Assembly: GCA_002189035.1 (NCBI GenBank)
Contig: CM007989.1
Span: 6,305,501 to 6,369,500 of the forward strand
Direction of reading: 5' to 3'
Length of the DNA stretch: 64,000 nt
From: Utricularia gibba
Taxonomy: Eukaryota; Streptophyta; Magnoliopsida; Lamiales; Lentibulariaceae
The first letter of the stretch is position 1. Every line of letters begins with the position of its first letter. Positions 11,701 through 23,114 of the stretch are shown piece by piece. The position numbers were made by a program, and so were the translations under genes. Under the pieces are notes generated by a model. The model searched no databases, was not told where the DNA came from, and saw nothing but the letters and a program-made list of their open reading frames with translations.

Positions 11701-12376
11701 AATAGTTTGGAACAAACCGCCTCCTCATAACTCTTTTCATCTCAACCCAAGTGTGAATTGGTTCTTCAGAGTCAATCCTTCTTTTAGCCACCAATTGATC
11801 CCACCAAATGATAGCATACTCACTAAATTCCATGGAGGCCAATCTGATTTTCTTTTCGTCAGAGAAGGTGTTGCAATCAAAGACATGTTCTACTCTTGTT
11901 TCCCATTGGAGATATGCATCTGAATCATTCTTTCCTTGAAATTGAGGTATCTTCATCTTGATGTTGTTAACATCCTTTCCAATTCTTCCTCCGTCTCTTC
12001 TACCTCCCTGATCTCGAAATCTTCTTGTATCCCCATGCACAAAATCATTTTCACTATGTTCAATGTAGTCATCTTCTTCATCAGTATTCAGGGTTCGATC
12101 ACTTCTTTCAACAGTCCTTGCACTTCGTTGATCACTTAAGTCATGTTCAGTGTTGATGCGTTGATGCAATTGACTACCTCGACCCCTTCCAGCAGCATAA
12201 TTATCTTGTCTTCGTGCTCTTGCAACATTTTGCAAAGAATTTTCGTGTTCATCAAGCCTGACATTTATGTTTTCCAGAATGCGATGCAATCTAGTGAACT
12301 CCTGTTGCATAGCTTTCAAAGTGAACCTCCCATCCGGTGAGTCATCCTTTTCATGCTCACTTCTGGAATTTGACAT
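8738..12376 (-). CDS. Retrotransposon gag-protease-RT-RNase H frame
   Basis: First part of the Ty3/gypsy polyprotein, about 1212 residues from the ATG at 12376 (MSNSRSEHE); the frame itself is open further upstream to 12409. In order: gag with a retrotransposon-gag core ([19 protein letters not shown]), CCHC zinc knuckle near residue 370 ([14 protein letters not shown]), aspartic protease near 455 ([10 protein letters not shown]), reverse transcriptase with [10 protein letters not shown] near 876, RNase H starting near [12 protein letters not shown] (about 1024), and the start of the integrase zinc region. It stops at TAA 8738-8740 right after EAHGG. In related elements the frame continues into [11 protein letters not shown], which here is in the next frame. 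One G missing from a G4 run (8743-8746) explains the break. Confidence 0.93.
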   Translation of the reverse strand: MSNSRSEHEKDDSPDGRFTLKAMQQEFTRLHRILENINVRLDEHENSLQNVARARRQDNYAAGRGRGSQLHQRINTEHDLSDQRSARTVERSDRTLNTDEEDDYIEHSENDFVHGDTRRFRDQGGRRDGGRIGKDVNNIKMKIPQFQGKNDSDAYLQWETRVEHVFDCNTFSDEKKIRLASMEFSEYAIIWWDQLVAKRRIDSEEPIHTWVEMKRVMRRRFVPNYYQRDVYQRLQNLKQGSRPVEEYWQEMEILMIRAHVQEDREATMARFLHGMNKEIANIVELHHYIEMEDMIHMATKVEKQLSSKSFARDFNKRTSGSKFGGTNEMMERNKGKSSMEHFKFDIQSSSKQGERTTPPKGTTRNIKCFKCLGLGHIASECPNKRAMVIRGNGEVVSEDDDDLVETEAEVSDEDELPVSGEVLVTRRTLNIGVKDNDEQRENLFQTRCFVNRKVCSLIIDGGSCTNVASNILVEKLGLPTVRHPKPYNLQWFNEGSEVKVTKQVLVTFSIGRYEDEVLCDVVPMHASHILLGRPWEYDRRVFHDGFKNKYSFNYNGRSITLAPLSPKEAHEDQVRILSDARGLHTDNGKHKVVVRKGEEMSEVKMSEKKMRKSGEKRRDGKELSGKKDENEHKTESENMRVLGIERKNESLLARPSEIRHLLHARQPFILLMYKDEVPTSPNHASSIPSCVVSLLQVYEDVFPEELQGLPPLRGIEHQIDLVPGAQLPNRPAYRANPEETKEIQKQVEELVSKGFVRESMSPCSVPVLLVPKSDGTWRMCTDCRVINNITIKYRHPIPRLEDMLDELHGACVFSKIDLRSGYHQIRMKEGDEWKTAFKTKFGLHEWVVMPFGLTNAPSTFMRLMNHVLRPFISRFVVVYFDDILIYSKSIEEHVGHLKDVLDTLRKEKLFANIKKYVFCTNSVSFLGYIVSNAGVAVDEEKVRAIKEWPTPTSVGEVRSFHGLASFYRRFVRDFSSIAAPLTQLIKKNHAFHWGDEQEHAFKQLKNKLCSTPLLALPNFSDTFEIECDASGLGIGAVLMQKGRPLAYFSEKLHGATLNYPTYDKELYALVRALETWQHYLWPKEFVIHTDHESLKHLKAQVKLNRRHAKWVEFIDTFPYVIKYKKGKENVVADALSRRYTLLANLDARILGFASIIDLYVHDHDFGDIYKACELATSGLFFRKDGFLYRKDRLCIPSCSIRDLIVREAHGGD

Positions 12377-13194
12377 CCTAAATACTGGACAAAAGAAAAC
12401 GAGCAGCAAGGAAGAAAAGAGACTAAACTAAAAAGAACAAAGAAACACACACAAGATTTACCACTCAATACTCAAGCTTCAAGTCCTTGATGCACTCTTT
12501 AATGTCATCATGCTTGTTCTCATGGCATCTAACGAATTAATCACTTCCAGATTGGTATTGATTATAGTGTAATGATGGAGTTAGGTGAGGGTGGCAGTAT
12601 TAATAGTCTCAAGATGGAGACAAAGGGAAGTGTTTAAATTAAATTGGTTGCTTGTTGGAATAGATAAATAGGAAGGATGGACAGCAAGGTAAGAACAGAT
12701 GAAATCAGAGAATAGAGCACTACACACGAAATGTGTTGCTTGCTAAACTATAGAAATACAGGAATGGGCAATCAACAAAGAGAATAGTCAAATGGAAAGG
12801 TGGGGACACGTGAATGACAGGGGATGGGAATTGAAGATAAGAAAAACAACAATAAAGTGGTTGGTTGGTGGAATGGGAAAAGTAGAGAGGTGGGCCACAA
12901 TTTAAACATACATAATAATGTATGATAGTGATGGGTAATGGATGTTCACCTTCACACTCCTTATCCTCTTGCACACTTGAAAATGATATTCAATGTGTTC
13001 TTGCTATTCAATTGACACTCAATTTCGAGCTCTTCTTCAATCAACTTCCTGTGAACCTCCCTTTTTTTTTTGTACTAAAGCCAAAAGTAATAAGGACTTG
13101 GCTATAATGATTTTTTTTTTTTTTTTTTTTTGAATAGGCAGGAATGGAAGAACTCAAACAGGAACTGGATAATAATAAGGATAAGGAACCCAAA
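12377..13194 (-). other. Retrotransposon leader between PBS and gag
   Basis: About 820 bp of untranslated leader with no long frame, including a T22 run around 13110-13131. It is expected to hold packaging signals; none can be pinpointed by eye. Confidence 0.6.
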
Positions 13195-13206
13195 GCTCTG
13201 ATACCA
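13195..13206 (-). other. tRNA primer binding site (initiator Met)
   Basis: On the element strand it reads TGGTATCAGAGC, the standard plant PBS for initiator tRNA-Met, three bases inside the 5' LTR. Confidence 0.9.
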
Positions 13207-13209
13207 AAA

Positions 13210-13812
13210 TGATGTGACCCTCTAATCTATAGAGATTAGCAACCCACAAAAAAGAGGTGATTTTGAAGCTTAGAAGAGAACCCACCCAAGTCTACCCTCA
13301 AGAGAATAAATCTCTTGCAACCAGACTTCGAAACAAAGAAAATTAGGAGCCACACTTCAGAAAAGAGAGATTGATTGGAAGTGATAATCCTAGAACGCCA
13401 CAAGCTCAAAGCTTGATAAGTTAAGAGTATTCAAGCACTCAAAGGAGAGGGGAATCCTCACAAGATACATAAAATGACCAAAGATCCTGAATTAGTACAT
13501 CTCTAGAGTATTTATACTCTAGAATTGGGCTCTAACATTACATAGTCCAAACTAAATGAAATAGAAAAGTCTAACAAGCCCAATGCTCTAAGTTAAGTCC
13601 ATCTTCAAGTAGTTGAGCTCTTTTGATGGGATGTCTTCAAGCCCATGTTGATTCCAATGGTATTGAGTAGACCCTTAAGTGTATCTTCAACCATCTTTGT
13701 CTTGCTCCTAGTCATTGGTCCTGGTGGAATCATCTTTCTTTCTAATTTGTTCACTTGAACAAACTCCTCATCATTCTTCAAATACACTTCATTATCTTCC
13801 TGGGGCTCATCA
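13210..13812 (-). repeat. 5' LTR of the Ty3/gypsy element
   Basis: 603 bp copy of the LTR, in the promoter position for this minus-strand element. It carries the same pol-tail frame without a start codon. A missing T near 13650 gives that frame a different C terminus. Confidence 0.95.
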
Positions 13813-13817
13813 ATGCA
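13813..13817. repeat. Target site duplication, right copy
   Basis: ATGCA immediately outside the right LTR, matching the left copy. Confidence 0.9.
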
Positions 13818-14611
13818 AATGGCTTCGGCCAAGAGATACTGCCATATTTAATGCTTCAAGTTAGTAGGGTGATTTAAAAAAGTGGCCACTGTCATCTCAC
13901 TGTGTGATAAAAGTGGTCACCCTATGTGTAAAATTTTTGCCTTACTGTGTGAGAGATAAAGTTAGTATGAATGATTAGTTTGTTACTTCAATGTTTTCCG
14001 AATACGAGGTTATCATTAGTTCATCATTTTATTTCTTATTGAAAAATAAATAGGAATATTTAATTCTTTTTCACATTTCATTTTTGTTGTTTAATAATCC
14101 AAAATAACAAAAAGAAGTCACATAAGTTTTATCTCATTCTTGAGTTTATTACTCTTCCAACTCTTTTTTTTTTTCTTATATAATATTTTCAGAATTTCAT
14201 TGCTCTTTCTAATGAACATTAATGTATACTTAGTTATGCAGCTATTCCAATGATTCTTTTCTTATTTGTTTAAAATGTAAGTATTTTTACAATAAGTGCA
14301 TGAAATTTAAGAGAAGCAATTGTAGTGGCACTTTAACTTCTAAAATATAATAAAGTGACCAAATATGCAGTTGAAATATTTTGCCGTAATTTATATACAA
14401 TTGAGTGGTTTAGTGTCAAGAGCCCGATTAAATATGTTTTAGATGGGCCCGCGGGCCGGCCCAAGATGAGCCCATCATTTCTCTCCACCACGTGATCATG
14501 TTCTTTAAACAAATGAGGAAGAAATGAGTCACGTATTCCCACTTGACAGCTCAAACAACACCACATGTTTAACTGGAGAGAAAAAGAATGGAAGACCTTG
14601 AGTTAAGGCCA
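13818..14611. other. Spacer downstream of the SKU5-like gene
   Basis: AT-rich spacer with a short GC-rich patch near 14450-14465 (GGGCC motifs). It should contain the 3' UTR and poly(A) site of the minus-strand gene. No gene seen. Confidence 0.5.
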
Positions 14612-17061
14612 TTAACCAATCAATAACCACAGAGCATCAGCAGCAAGGTTCCAGGAGCTTCGTCCCAGAGGTGACATGTAACGGGATGCCTTAGAGGGAC
14701 GACGAGTGCGTCTCCCCGCAGCGCGGCCACAGAGAAGAGCATTTATCGGAATCGGGTACTCGTCTCTGAGAGATGTGGAAGTTGTGAAAACTCTGAGGTA
14801 GAACTGTTGCCCCAAATACTGTCTACTCCACGCCTCTGATCTGATATTCCACATCCCCACATTATCTAGCGCCACATAGATTGCTGTCCATGATCTCGGG
14901 TAAACCTGTGGACAATCAGAGGCTTATCTCTCGAGCTTGTGCGTTTCGTGGGATAAAGAGGGTAGCTTTCTTACTTGGACTGTGCTGCGAGACACGGCGT
15001 CGCGGAGATTGTACTGGTCTCTGCTTGCGGAGTTAAATGGGAGGCCGTCCATTCTGTTAAAGGTTCGTGTGGTCAGGAGTTGTGCAGCATTGTATGGAAT
15101 GGTGATGGTGAATTGGTGAGGGACTGCTTACCCGACGACCCAGAAGGAGTAGCCGCTGAAATGGTAGCTCTGGACGATGTCCTCTGAGTTCTCGAAAACG
15201 ATCTCGATGAAAGTCCGGTAGTCAGTCTGAAGTACTGATGTGTCCAGATAGATGCCTCCTCCGGAGGGGGCATCCGGGATGCTCCCAACACGGTACACGC
15301 CACTGATCTTGAAGTAATCAGCCAGCTTCAATGGTGTGTCAGCCTGGGTGTACGAGACGCTGTTTATTGCGTATCTTTGCTTCCCGTTTACCAGCCCCGC
15401 GGAGCTGCTCAGCCTGATGGTTCTTGAAATGTTGATCATGCCGTAGTGGTAAGATCCTTGAGGATTCGGCCTCGGTCCACTTGCTGTAAGATTTGTCCTG
15501 TTTTCAAAAAGTAAAGAGAATGTTGGTATAAAAGCTTCAACCTTGTGTGCAAATGGTGATTTTGCAGAACCTGAACGAACGAGCCTGGTTCAAGGACCAA
15601 TCGATTTCAGTCGTTGGACCACCGGGAAGTGGGCCGACCGGGGACTACTCGACCCCAGGTAACGCAAAATGCCGGTGGTGGTAAGAATCTGAGAAGTAAA
15701 ACGAGTAGAAACAACAATGTAATATGCTTGAGGCGGCTGATCAGCAGTCACAAGCACCGAAATGCATTGCCCAAGATGAACATCAAGAGATGAGTAGCTG
15801 ATTTGCAATGTATGAGTTCCCTCAATTTCCACAACTTTCATCTTGTGCCCTGGATCCGGACGTTGACCGAATTCTGCAACCCCACGTTGCAGATTCTCAG
15901 TCTGTATGTTTTCCCTGATAAAGAAACAACCATCATTCAGTCATTCCTCCTCTCCAGTTCCTGGCTAAGGTTAAAGAAGGTAATTATTCTACCTTGTTGA
16001 ACGGTGAACGAAGCCGAATTCGAACCACGGCCGTTGATGAGGAGTCCATCAGGAAACGGCAGTTGCCTGCCCCCATCAAGAATGGCTCTCAAGTCCTGTA
16101 GACCGAAAACCATAGGAGCGACTTTAGAACAACAGAGGAAGTGAAGAGTCTTTACTGAGAAACGGAAGTCCCTCAACAACACCTACCGTGTGATTGGCCT
16201 TGTACCAATCTCCAACAAGCAGGAAGTAATCCTCAGCTGGAGGATCAAAAGGGACTGGGATTAGCGGTCGGCTGAGGATCCGAATTCCCCCAATGCCGCC
16301 GGCCGCCTTCTGAAAACCCAACGATGGGAAGTAGAAGAAGCTCCCAATTTGATCCTTCATTTGCAGAATGTAGGTGAAGTTCCTGCCCGGAGGAATTGGG
16401 CAAGTCGTACCGGGCAAGCCATCTTCAAATGAGTTCCTTCTGTTCTGCACTCCCGACCTTAGTTCAAAACACCAAGTAAACCACACATTTAGCTCTTAAA
16501 CCCCTGGTTATAGGGTACAATCTCTTGGCAGCTTAATAGAATAGGACGTATAGTTTCACTTGCCGACCAAAAAAAAAAAAAAAGTTCCCTCAAGAAAGGA
16601 TTTTCAGATTTTGACACCGCCGCAAGAAGAAATAAAGCTACAAAGAGGTAAAAAAGAAAGAAAAAAGCCAGATGCAGATTGCCCTATTCCATTGTACTTT
16701 GAATCACACTTTTGGTGGTTACCAGTGGATGAGGAAAGGCTCATCAAGGCTGTTGATTACATTGACAATAACATTGTCGTTGGTGACGGAGTAAATCTCC
16801 GGCCCCGGAAACTGCCCATTTATCAAAATCCCCTGTAAAACAGAGTAGAAAACTCAGTCCACTCCCCGCCGCCGTGCCAGATCCAACACACAACAAACAT
16901 GTCATCGAACACAGAGGAAAAAAGGGTACCTGCTGAGGGACCCCAAGAGGGGAAATCGTGCCATAGGTGACGTTCCAGGAGAAGAACCTGTAAGGACTGT
17001 CGGCAACCACCGCAGCCGCAAGAAATGCCAACAGAAACGCCACTCTGAGCGGTGGCGCCAT
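14612..17061 (-). CDS. SKU5-similar protein (multicopper-oxidase-like, SKS family)
   Basis: SKU5-like proteins are secreted or GPI-anchored cell-wall glycoproteins related to laccases but lacking most copper ligands; they act in directional growth. Eight exons on the minus strand: 17061-16930, 16832-16723, 16457-16187, 16095-15993, 15914-15571, 15497-15132, 15053-14975, 14905-14612. The ATG at 17061 starts a signal peptide (MAPPLRVAFLLAFLAAAVVA). Family blocks follow: SPLGVPQQ, INGQFPGPEI, DGLPGTTCPIPPG, DQIGSFFYFPSLGFQKAAGG, LPFPDGLLINGRG, SYSSLDVHLGQ, ARPNPQGSYHYG-like TASGPRPNPQGSYHYG, SYHFSGYSFWVVG, and ALDNVGMWN...WYLGQ-like SRQYLGQQFYLRV. Exon 5 has two apparent frameshifts, each fixed by one extra base in a homopolymer (C3 at 15848-15850 and G4 at 15640-15643, plus-strand view). 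With them the protein is about 566 residues, normal for the family. Probably a live gene with assembly errors. No clear GPI tail. Confidence 0.9.
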
Positions 17062-17198
17062 GCCTTTTGTGTTAGAAAGAAGAAAGAGAGCACTTTTGGT
17101 GATACCCAGTAACCAGTTTGTTGTTGCGAGGAGAAAGCTGGGATGGAAAGCGAAGGTGAAAAACGAGTGAGTGACCGACAGACGCGTATGGGGCCGCC

Positions 17199-17208
17199 AT
17201 ATTTAAAG
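17199..17208 (-). promoter_or_regulatory. Possible TATA element of the SKU5-like gene
   Basis: On the gene strand CTTTAAATAT lies about 140 bp before the ATG, a plausible core promoter position with a leader of about 100 bases. Confidence 0.35.
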
Positions 17209-18590
17209 TGGTGCAGTGCAGCGAAGCGTGTAAACAGAAATGGGGATATACTATTTCTTTAAGCATTCCACAGCTGTGTGAGTTCAGGCATAATTCTCAC
17301 TCACCCCACCGCCCACCACCAGGGTTCACCGTTCCCACTCCACCCTCCTCCGCCGCAGATGCCACCTGGTTTTAGCCCTTTTTTAATATCTCCTCTATTT
17401 ATTCATTAATTATATACATTATTTTTTTAAAAGCTGTAAATTGTAATCCATCCAACCTTGACTTTGATTTGGTCAAACCCAAAGCCCGCGGATTCGAACC
17501 GCTTCAATTATTTTGGCAGATAATTTTGAATATTTCTTTCCAGGAAATGGAATTTTTGGGGATTTGGACCCAGCAAATTGAAAAAAAATTCATTGTTTAT
17601 TTATGTTTGGGTATTTTTTTAGAATATATTGTAAATGTGATACGCGTATTAAATGAGTATTATAATCTTTGTAAATTGAATTATTAATTTTTTTTCATAA
17701 AAGCAAAGAAGATTGAATTTAGAATTAATTAGAGGGGGGTTACGGCGTGAAGAAAGGAGTGAGGGCGACGGTGGCGATCGTGTCCTGTCTCGCCGGAGGT
17801 CTGGCGCAATTATGGCTGTCACATGGCCTTTCTCTTTTGCTCTCGCTTTCAGGGATCCAAATGCGACGTTTATCGGTAATACGCTTGAAAGCTTTTGATT
17901 ATCGGAAGGTCGCGTAGCGTCGGGATCCCAAGGCCCACTCCGCATCAGACTAGACACCAAACCAGAAGGCGTTCCCCGCAAAACACCAAAAAGTCCAACA
18001 CTGGCTCTGGGATGCAAGTGGAAATGCAATCCCTCCAGTCCTTCCCACTTCACCCACCCAACTACTACACCCATAAAAACATGACCCATGGATGGCATGC
18101 CATGTGGGCACTGCATTAAAATTTCAAATATAAAACAATAATTTCAATGTTATATCTAACAGAGTTTGAGAGGGTGATCACACCTTGTCTTGCAAACCAA
18201 ATATCAACGATATATACCTTGTGGAGCTTTTCATATTTAATAAGCTTTAGATAATATGAAGCGAGAATTTGGACCAGAAATGTGCAGGTATGCGAATTAT
18301 GAGCTATGGGTTTTCAATGCGGCTTAGAATGATTGTGATGCAAACCAAGCACAAGAAGCCAAAACACACAAGTTGCAGCATTGCGAGCACACAACCAGGT
18401 TTTGGAAAGAGGATGATATTCTGTAAAACGTGCTAAAATAATGAGATTGCATTTGCTGTTCTATATTTAAATATACCATATTCTTTTGACTATCTCAGTT
18501 TCAAGTAGATTATCTTAGCACAATGTGTGATATTCTACTTGCCAAGTTTAGAGCTGTCTCCTTATTTCTCTGTTTACCATATTTGTTGAA
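17209..18590. other. Spacer, no gene recognised
   Basis: Mixed-composition spacer upstream of the SKU5-like gene. Around 17710-18120 it is less AT-rich and open in several frames, but none resembles a family I know and no splice-supported model came out. The right end may hold the 3' LTR of the copia remnant that follows. Confidence 0.45.
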
Positions 18591-18615
18591 CACCCTCTCT
18601 TATACTTAGTTGTGG

Positions 18616-21115
18616 TTAGATGCTAAGTTTGTTTCTCAAATATACTAGTCTCTTGAATGGCATTCTTTTGGTAAATAGATCTGCCAGTTGGTATTGAGAT
18701 GAGATGTGTTGCATCACCTAGTATCCTAGGACCACTATTTCTGATACAAATGATAATTAGCAATTTTATTATGCTGGCTTCCACAATATAGAACTGGATT
18801 TATCGTCAAGTGTAGAGCACCTAGATTGTCACATTATCGAGTGGCATCAGGTTTAACTCTGATGTCTCTAGTGCAAAGTGTAGCAAGGTTACTTCAATTG
18901 TCGTGTGTGCCATTGCTTGGATTGATAAACGAAAGTTTTCAAAGTCTCTCAAAAATAAAATTTTCATATCACATAAAATTTATAATTCCTAATGCATACA
19001 AATTACAAGTCCAAAAAATATATACAATGATTTCATGATCGAATTCAAGGAGTTTATGCTTATTATTTGATAAGTTCAATTATTTTGAAATAACAATTTC
19101 TGTAATAGTTCTTAACAAAAACTAACATCAATTTAATAGCATGACACGAAAATAAAAATAAAAATATAACAAAACTTTAAAGCCACTAATTTTAAAACCT
19201 AGATACCTCAAAAGTTTCAGGGAATGTGTTGGTTAAAGTTTTGGTATCAAAACTTTAAAGTATTTTTTAATTCTGGACAATCTAAATCTATCCAAACTTA
19301 TTTTTTATGATTTTTTTTTAAAATTTCTTGAATCACTTAACATTTAGTTCTATTATTTTATACAACAAATAAAATTAGAGCTATTGAATTCTATTGGTAT
19401 CTATGTACTCATATCTCATTTCTTTGATCTACCTATAAGTTGAGGTTTTTAAATTAGGTGTTTTTACTTATTTTTCTCCTAAATCTATCATGAAATATTG
19501 AGAAAACATATAGCATCCTCAAGTTTCAATCCCTCTATTCAATCAGCACACAACCTTTCATCCATAAAACATCACATTAAAGTTTAGCCACTCATGATAA
19601 AATAAAACAAGATGGCTTTATAAAATGAAAATACAAACAAGTTCATAACTTTTTTTCATGAAATTAAAGCAACAAATGTAAATAAATTATTCAAATGCAA
19701 AAAAGTTCAATGAAATAAATTTTTCCTTAATGAAAGTGGTTGCTAGTTCTTTTGGAATAAAGTTTGCTCCTCTTCTTGCTTTTGGTTCTTTTCTTTCTCC
19801 TATATGTATTATAAGTAAAAATTATTTGAAAATAATCAACTCCCTCCTCTTACAAATATCTTTGGATTTGTGAAAATCTCTCCCATTTATTCTCCATCTT
19901 TTTTGTCAATTGTATTACTTTTTGTAATCATTTTTCTTACTTTCATAATCTTTCATCTCTTTTTCCACAATCTATCATGTAGAAGTTTGTTAATATGATG
20001 TTTTTGCAAAAAAAAAATCATATTACTTTAATTTGTCAATAATTATCCATTTTGTGTGTATCTCATATTACATGTCATCGATTTCGGATATAGAATTTGG
20101 AGGTTGATAAAAAAAAAAAAAAGTCATACTACAAAACCTATAAATAAAATGTTAAAGCAAACTGTAGACTAAATCTATTATTTAGTGCATTTTGTAATAA
20201 AAATGCTCAAATCATCAAAATATTGAAAATTATATTTAAAATATTTAATTTTACCATAAAACATATTAATGTATAAGAATTAAAATATATGTTATTATCA
20301 ATAATTAACTTTTGTTGATGACGATATTTTTTGTTATTTCTTGTAACTCCAATAGATTGAATTTTCACATAGGATTAAACAATATTCAATGATCTAGCTT
20401 GCATAATCTGCATCCGACTATGTCTCCAAGTGCAATGAATAAAACTTATTTAAGGAAAGACTATGGTTCAATTGACATACTTGAATACTTCAATAACCAA
20501 TGCTAGATGATTGTTTGGTAATTAAATAAATTGTAAAAAAAAGTTCACATTGTATGTGATTTCTGGTCATGTCAACATCAAATATTGTACTATTCTTACA
20601 AACACTTGAAAAAGTGCAGAATCATCAAGACATTCTCTATACTATATGAGCTTAAGTTTTGAGATATGTGGACTAGTGATTGGCTTGCAATCCCTGAGTT
20701 CAAATCTATCTAGAATAGAAAGAGCATAATTTGATTAAGTAGAACTCTACTATAAGGTTGTAACACTTGAATTCCAAGGAAGTTATGTAAGTGTTCAAGG
20801 CACTTAATGGCAAATTCTAAGAACAATTTCTCGATTAATTCATGTGTCAATGGTGCCTTGTTTTTATTACTATCACCAACATGAGCAAGTGCAATAGAGA
20901 TTATCAAATATCTTAATCAGTAACAAGTGCAATAAAGATTATAATATGAATGATAGCTAGTCAAATTGCAAAAGAGAATTTTATGTATAATCTCAATCTT
21001 ATTGAATCCCTTCATAACAAGACTAGCTTTTAGATAATCTAACGATTCATCTGACTTAATTTTTTTCTTGGATACCCATGTGTATCCAATAGAATGCTAC
21101 AAGACATTTCATTGA
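18616..21115 (-). mobile_element. Decayed Ty1/copia retrotransposon (pol remnants)
   Basis: Several blocks of copia pol survive in order on the minus strand. Near 21110-21000 the translation reads TWVSKKKIKSDESLDYLKASLVMKGFN, matching the copia RT start motif (WVFKIKR..DGS..YKARLVAKGF). Near 20850-20720 it reads ELIEKLFLEF and HLHNFLGIQV, matching the later RT region. Near 18850-18620 it reads LYCDNLGALHLTINPVL and QYQLADLFTKRMPFKRL and ends at a TAA (18616-18618), matching the RNase H tail. Stops, frameshifts and long lost or unrecognisable stretches lie between the blocks. The element is dead. The LTRs were not delimited. Confidence 0.8.
20660..20712 (+). repeat. Possible tRNA-derived SINE fragment
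   Basis: CTAGTGATTGG followed 20-25 bases later by GAGTTCAAATC resembles the A and B boxes of a plant SINE head. Only the head is seen, at the edge of the copia remnant. Weak. Confidence 0.2.
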
Positions 21116-23114
21116 ACCAAAGCCCAAATGTTATTTCTTTGAAATATATATAACTTCTTGTGCATTACTATACTTCTAGCAAGATGCACTACACTTTGAT
21201 ATCATTAGTGCTGAGAATATTGAGTGATACTATTCAACATAAAGGATGTACTTTGGATTTAGTGCAAGTTCTAAGCGTAGCACACAAATACTCAAGTGCA
21301 CACCTCATAGAAGTCTCATTTGTATATGAGTGTGCATAGTACTCATGCTATATGCATATAATAGCAAACGAATACAGCAAATTAGCCAAGTAAAACCCTA
21401 ACATAGGGGAAATCTCGTAGTGTTGGGCCCAAGTGCCAACTGAAAAATTCACTATGCTTAGTTACTTAATACAACAAGGAACAATAACACCAAAATTAAT
21501 CACTACACTCTTCTCACAAGAATTACTAATCCATATGCTGTGCCAAAATCAATAGCACCTCTCCCACCGAAAATCGACAGAACTCATCTTCCACCTTTTC
21601 ACACACGTCTTCATGATCACCCTTGTTGAAAACTGCTTCTAATCATGAAGTAATCGTCGGGCCCCATCTTCATGACATGACCGTCAAGCCTGACATGTGC
21701 GTCTTCCAACCTGTAAATAGAAAAATGTGATTGTTTTTCCACATAAGTAATCCTCATTGAGACCTTTGGATGTGTGGGTAAATAGATGTTATGTTGAGAT
21801 TATATTTCGGCTAAACATCGAGCAATGGGTTGAAGGTCAAGAGTGTGAGTGTTAACATCATAATGGGTAGTTTGTGTGTTTAATGAGGTGCCATCATCAT
21901 TGCATGTATTAAGTCTAAGAAGAAGATTGAGATTATTCTGGAATGATAGATGAGCATGTTGTGAGGAGGTTCAACTTGGTAAGGTGATATGATCATTGTA
22001 GTTGTTTTTTTTTCCATTGTCATTTCATTTCAGAGATGGTAGTTGCTATGTGCAAATTTGATCGCGAGAAAATTGACCACGTTGATGGAGTTTGCAGCAG
22101 TCATGTTGATAGGCAAATGGGTCGAAGAAAAATGGAATGATCAAAAGCACGATTGAGTAACACAAGAAACTAGTCTAATATCAATAAGAATAAGGATGTA
22201 GTCTATACGAATTAATCAATAAATTCTATTTAATTCATAAGTAAAAGTTATTATATAAATAGATACAAAATAAGTAAAAATATTCTATTTAAAATTAAGT
22301 AACTTACTTATTGAATAAGTTATATTTTATCAACTTGTATGATAAATAAGTGAAGTAATTAAAAGTGAAAATAAATTAAAAATAAATAAAAGTAAAATTA
22401 GAAATTAAGTTTTAGAACAAATAGATGTATTATGTAAAACACTTTTATTTTTACTTAAGTTATAAGTTGTAAAATAATTTGTACAAATTACTGTCTAAGC
22501 GTATTCGTGCAAACTAGGCATAAGAAGCTAAAAAACAAAAGTACACCTTCACAATCATATAACCAAGCCTTGGGCAGGGGATATTTTATTACAAGGGGGT
22601 GCTAAAAGAGTGTACAACTAAAGCAAATAAATAGAATAGATTAATCAATTGCTAAGAACCCTAAAATCAATTTGTGCCATACATAAATACCCTATAACTT
22701 AGCCTTTGACTTGGTGTTAGAGATAGCAATTGTTTTTGGATATTTGAATATGAGTATAATCATATTTTTATGAATACAGAAAACATAAAAATAATAATTA
22801 AGGCTATATCCATAATAAAAATTATGTTATTTTTTTGTAAAATAAAATAATAAAAATTACGAAAACAATTGTACGGGGTTATCCTGATGAAAAAAAAAGG
22901 TTAAGTGGTTCTGATCATAAAATCAACAGTAAATGGGCCAAAGGCCAGAGCGAACGATTCTCTGACTTCTGTGAGTGTGGACATGCGGAAGAAGACAACG
23001 GACGGACACTGCGGAAGATCCGGTGATTTCACGTGAAGAGTTTTGCTGCTCTACGTCAACTTTTCAGCGAATTCTGAAGGGGTGTGCGTGATTCGCGGTA
23101 TATTGCTGGAAATC
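21116..23114. other. Spacer upstream of the phosphatase gene
   Basis: Mostly AT-rich. The stretch 22040-22200 shows patchy similarity to 47520-47720, which lies upstream of another minus-strand gag remnant, so it may be the leader of the copia element to its left. The last 150 bases, with higher GC, are the likely promoter and leader of the phosphatase gene; no clear TATA box. Confidence 0.45.

Larger units (their letters stand above)
7080..13812 (-). mobile_element. Ty3/gypsy LTR-retrotransposon, complete, minus strand
   Basis: The element is 6733 bp. Both LTRs begin TGATG and end CATCA. A perfect 5-bp target duplication ATGCA flanks it (7075-7079 and 13813-13817). Next to the right-hand (5') LTR is a primer binding site complementary to initiator-Met tRNA, and next to the left-hand (3') LTR is a polypurine tract. 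Coding order on the minus strand is gag, CCHC knuckle, protease, reverse transcriptase, RNase H, integrase, which is the Ty3/gypsy order. The integrase C-terminal region ([30 protein letters not shown]) resembles the CRM/centromeric lineage of chromoviruses as I remember it; a classical chromodomain is not evident, so lineage is tentative. The two LTRs differ by two substitutions and one 1-base indel, so the insertion is recent. It lies between the amylase and SKU5-like genes and breaks neither. Confidence 0.96.

Noticed and set aside
13605-13812. 75-codon frame in the right LTR
   Set aside because: It is the pol-tail copy inside the 5' LTR, with no start codon of its own.
14612-17061. SKU5-like gene as a pseudogene
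   Set aside because: Both breaks are one-base homopolymer losses. Splice sites, signal peptide and every other conserved block are intact.
17490-17500. tRNA-like B box (GGTTCGAATCC on the minus strand)
   Set aside because: No A box at a suitable distance and no acceptor stem pairing around it; chance or a very old tRNA-derived piece.
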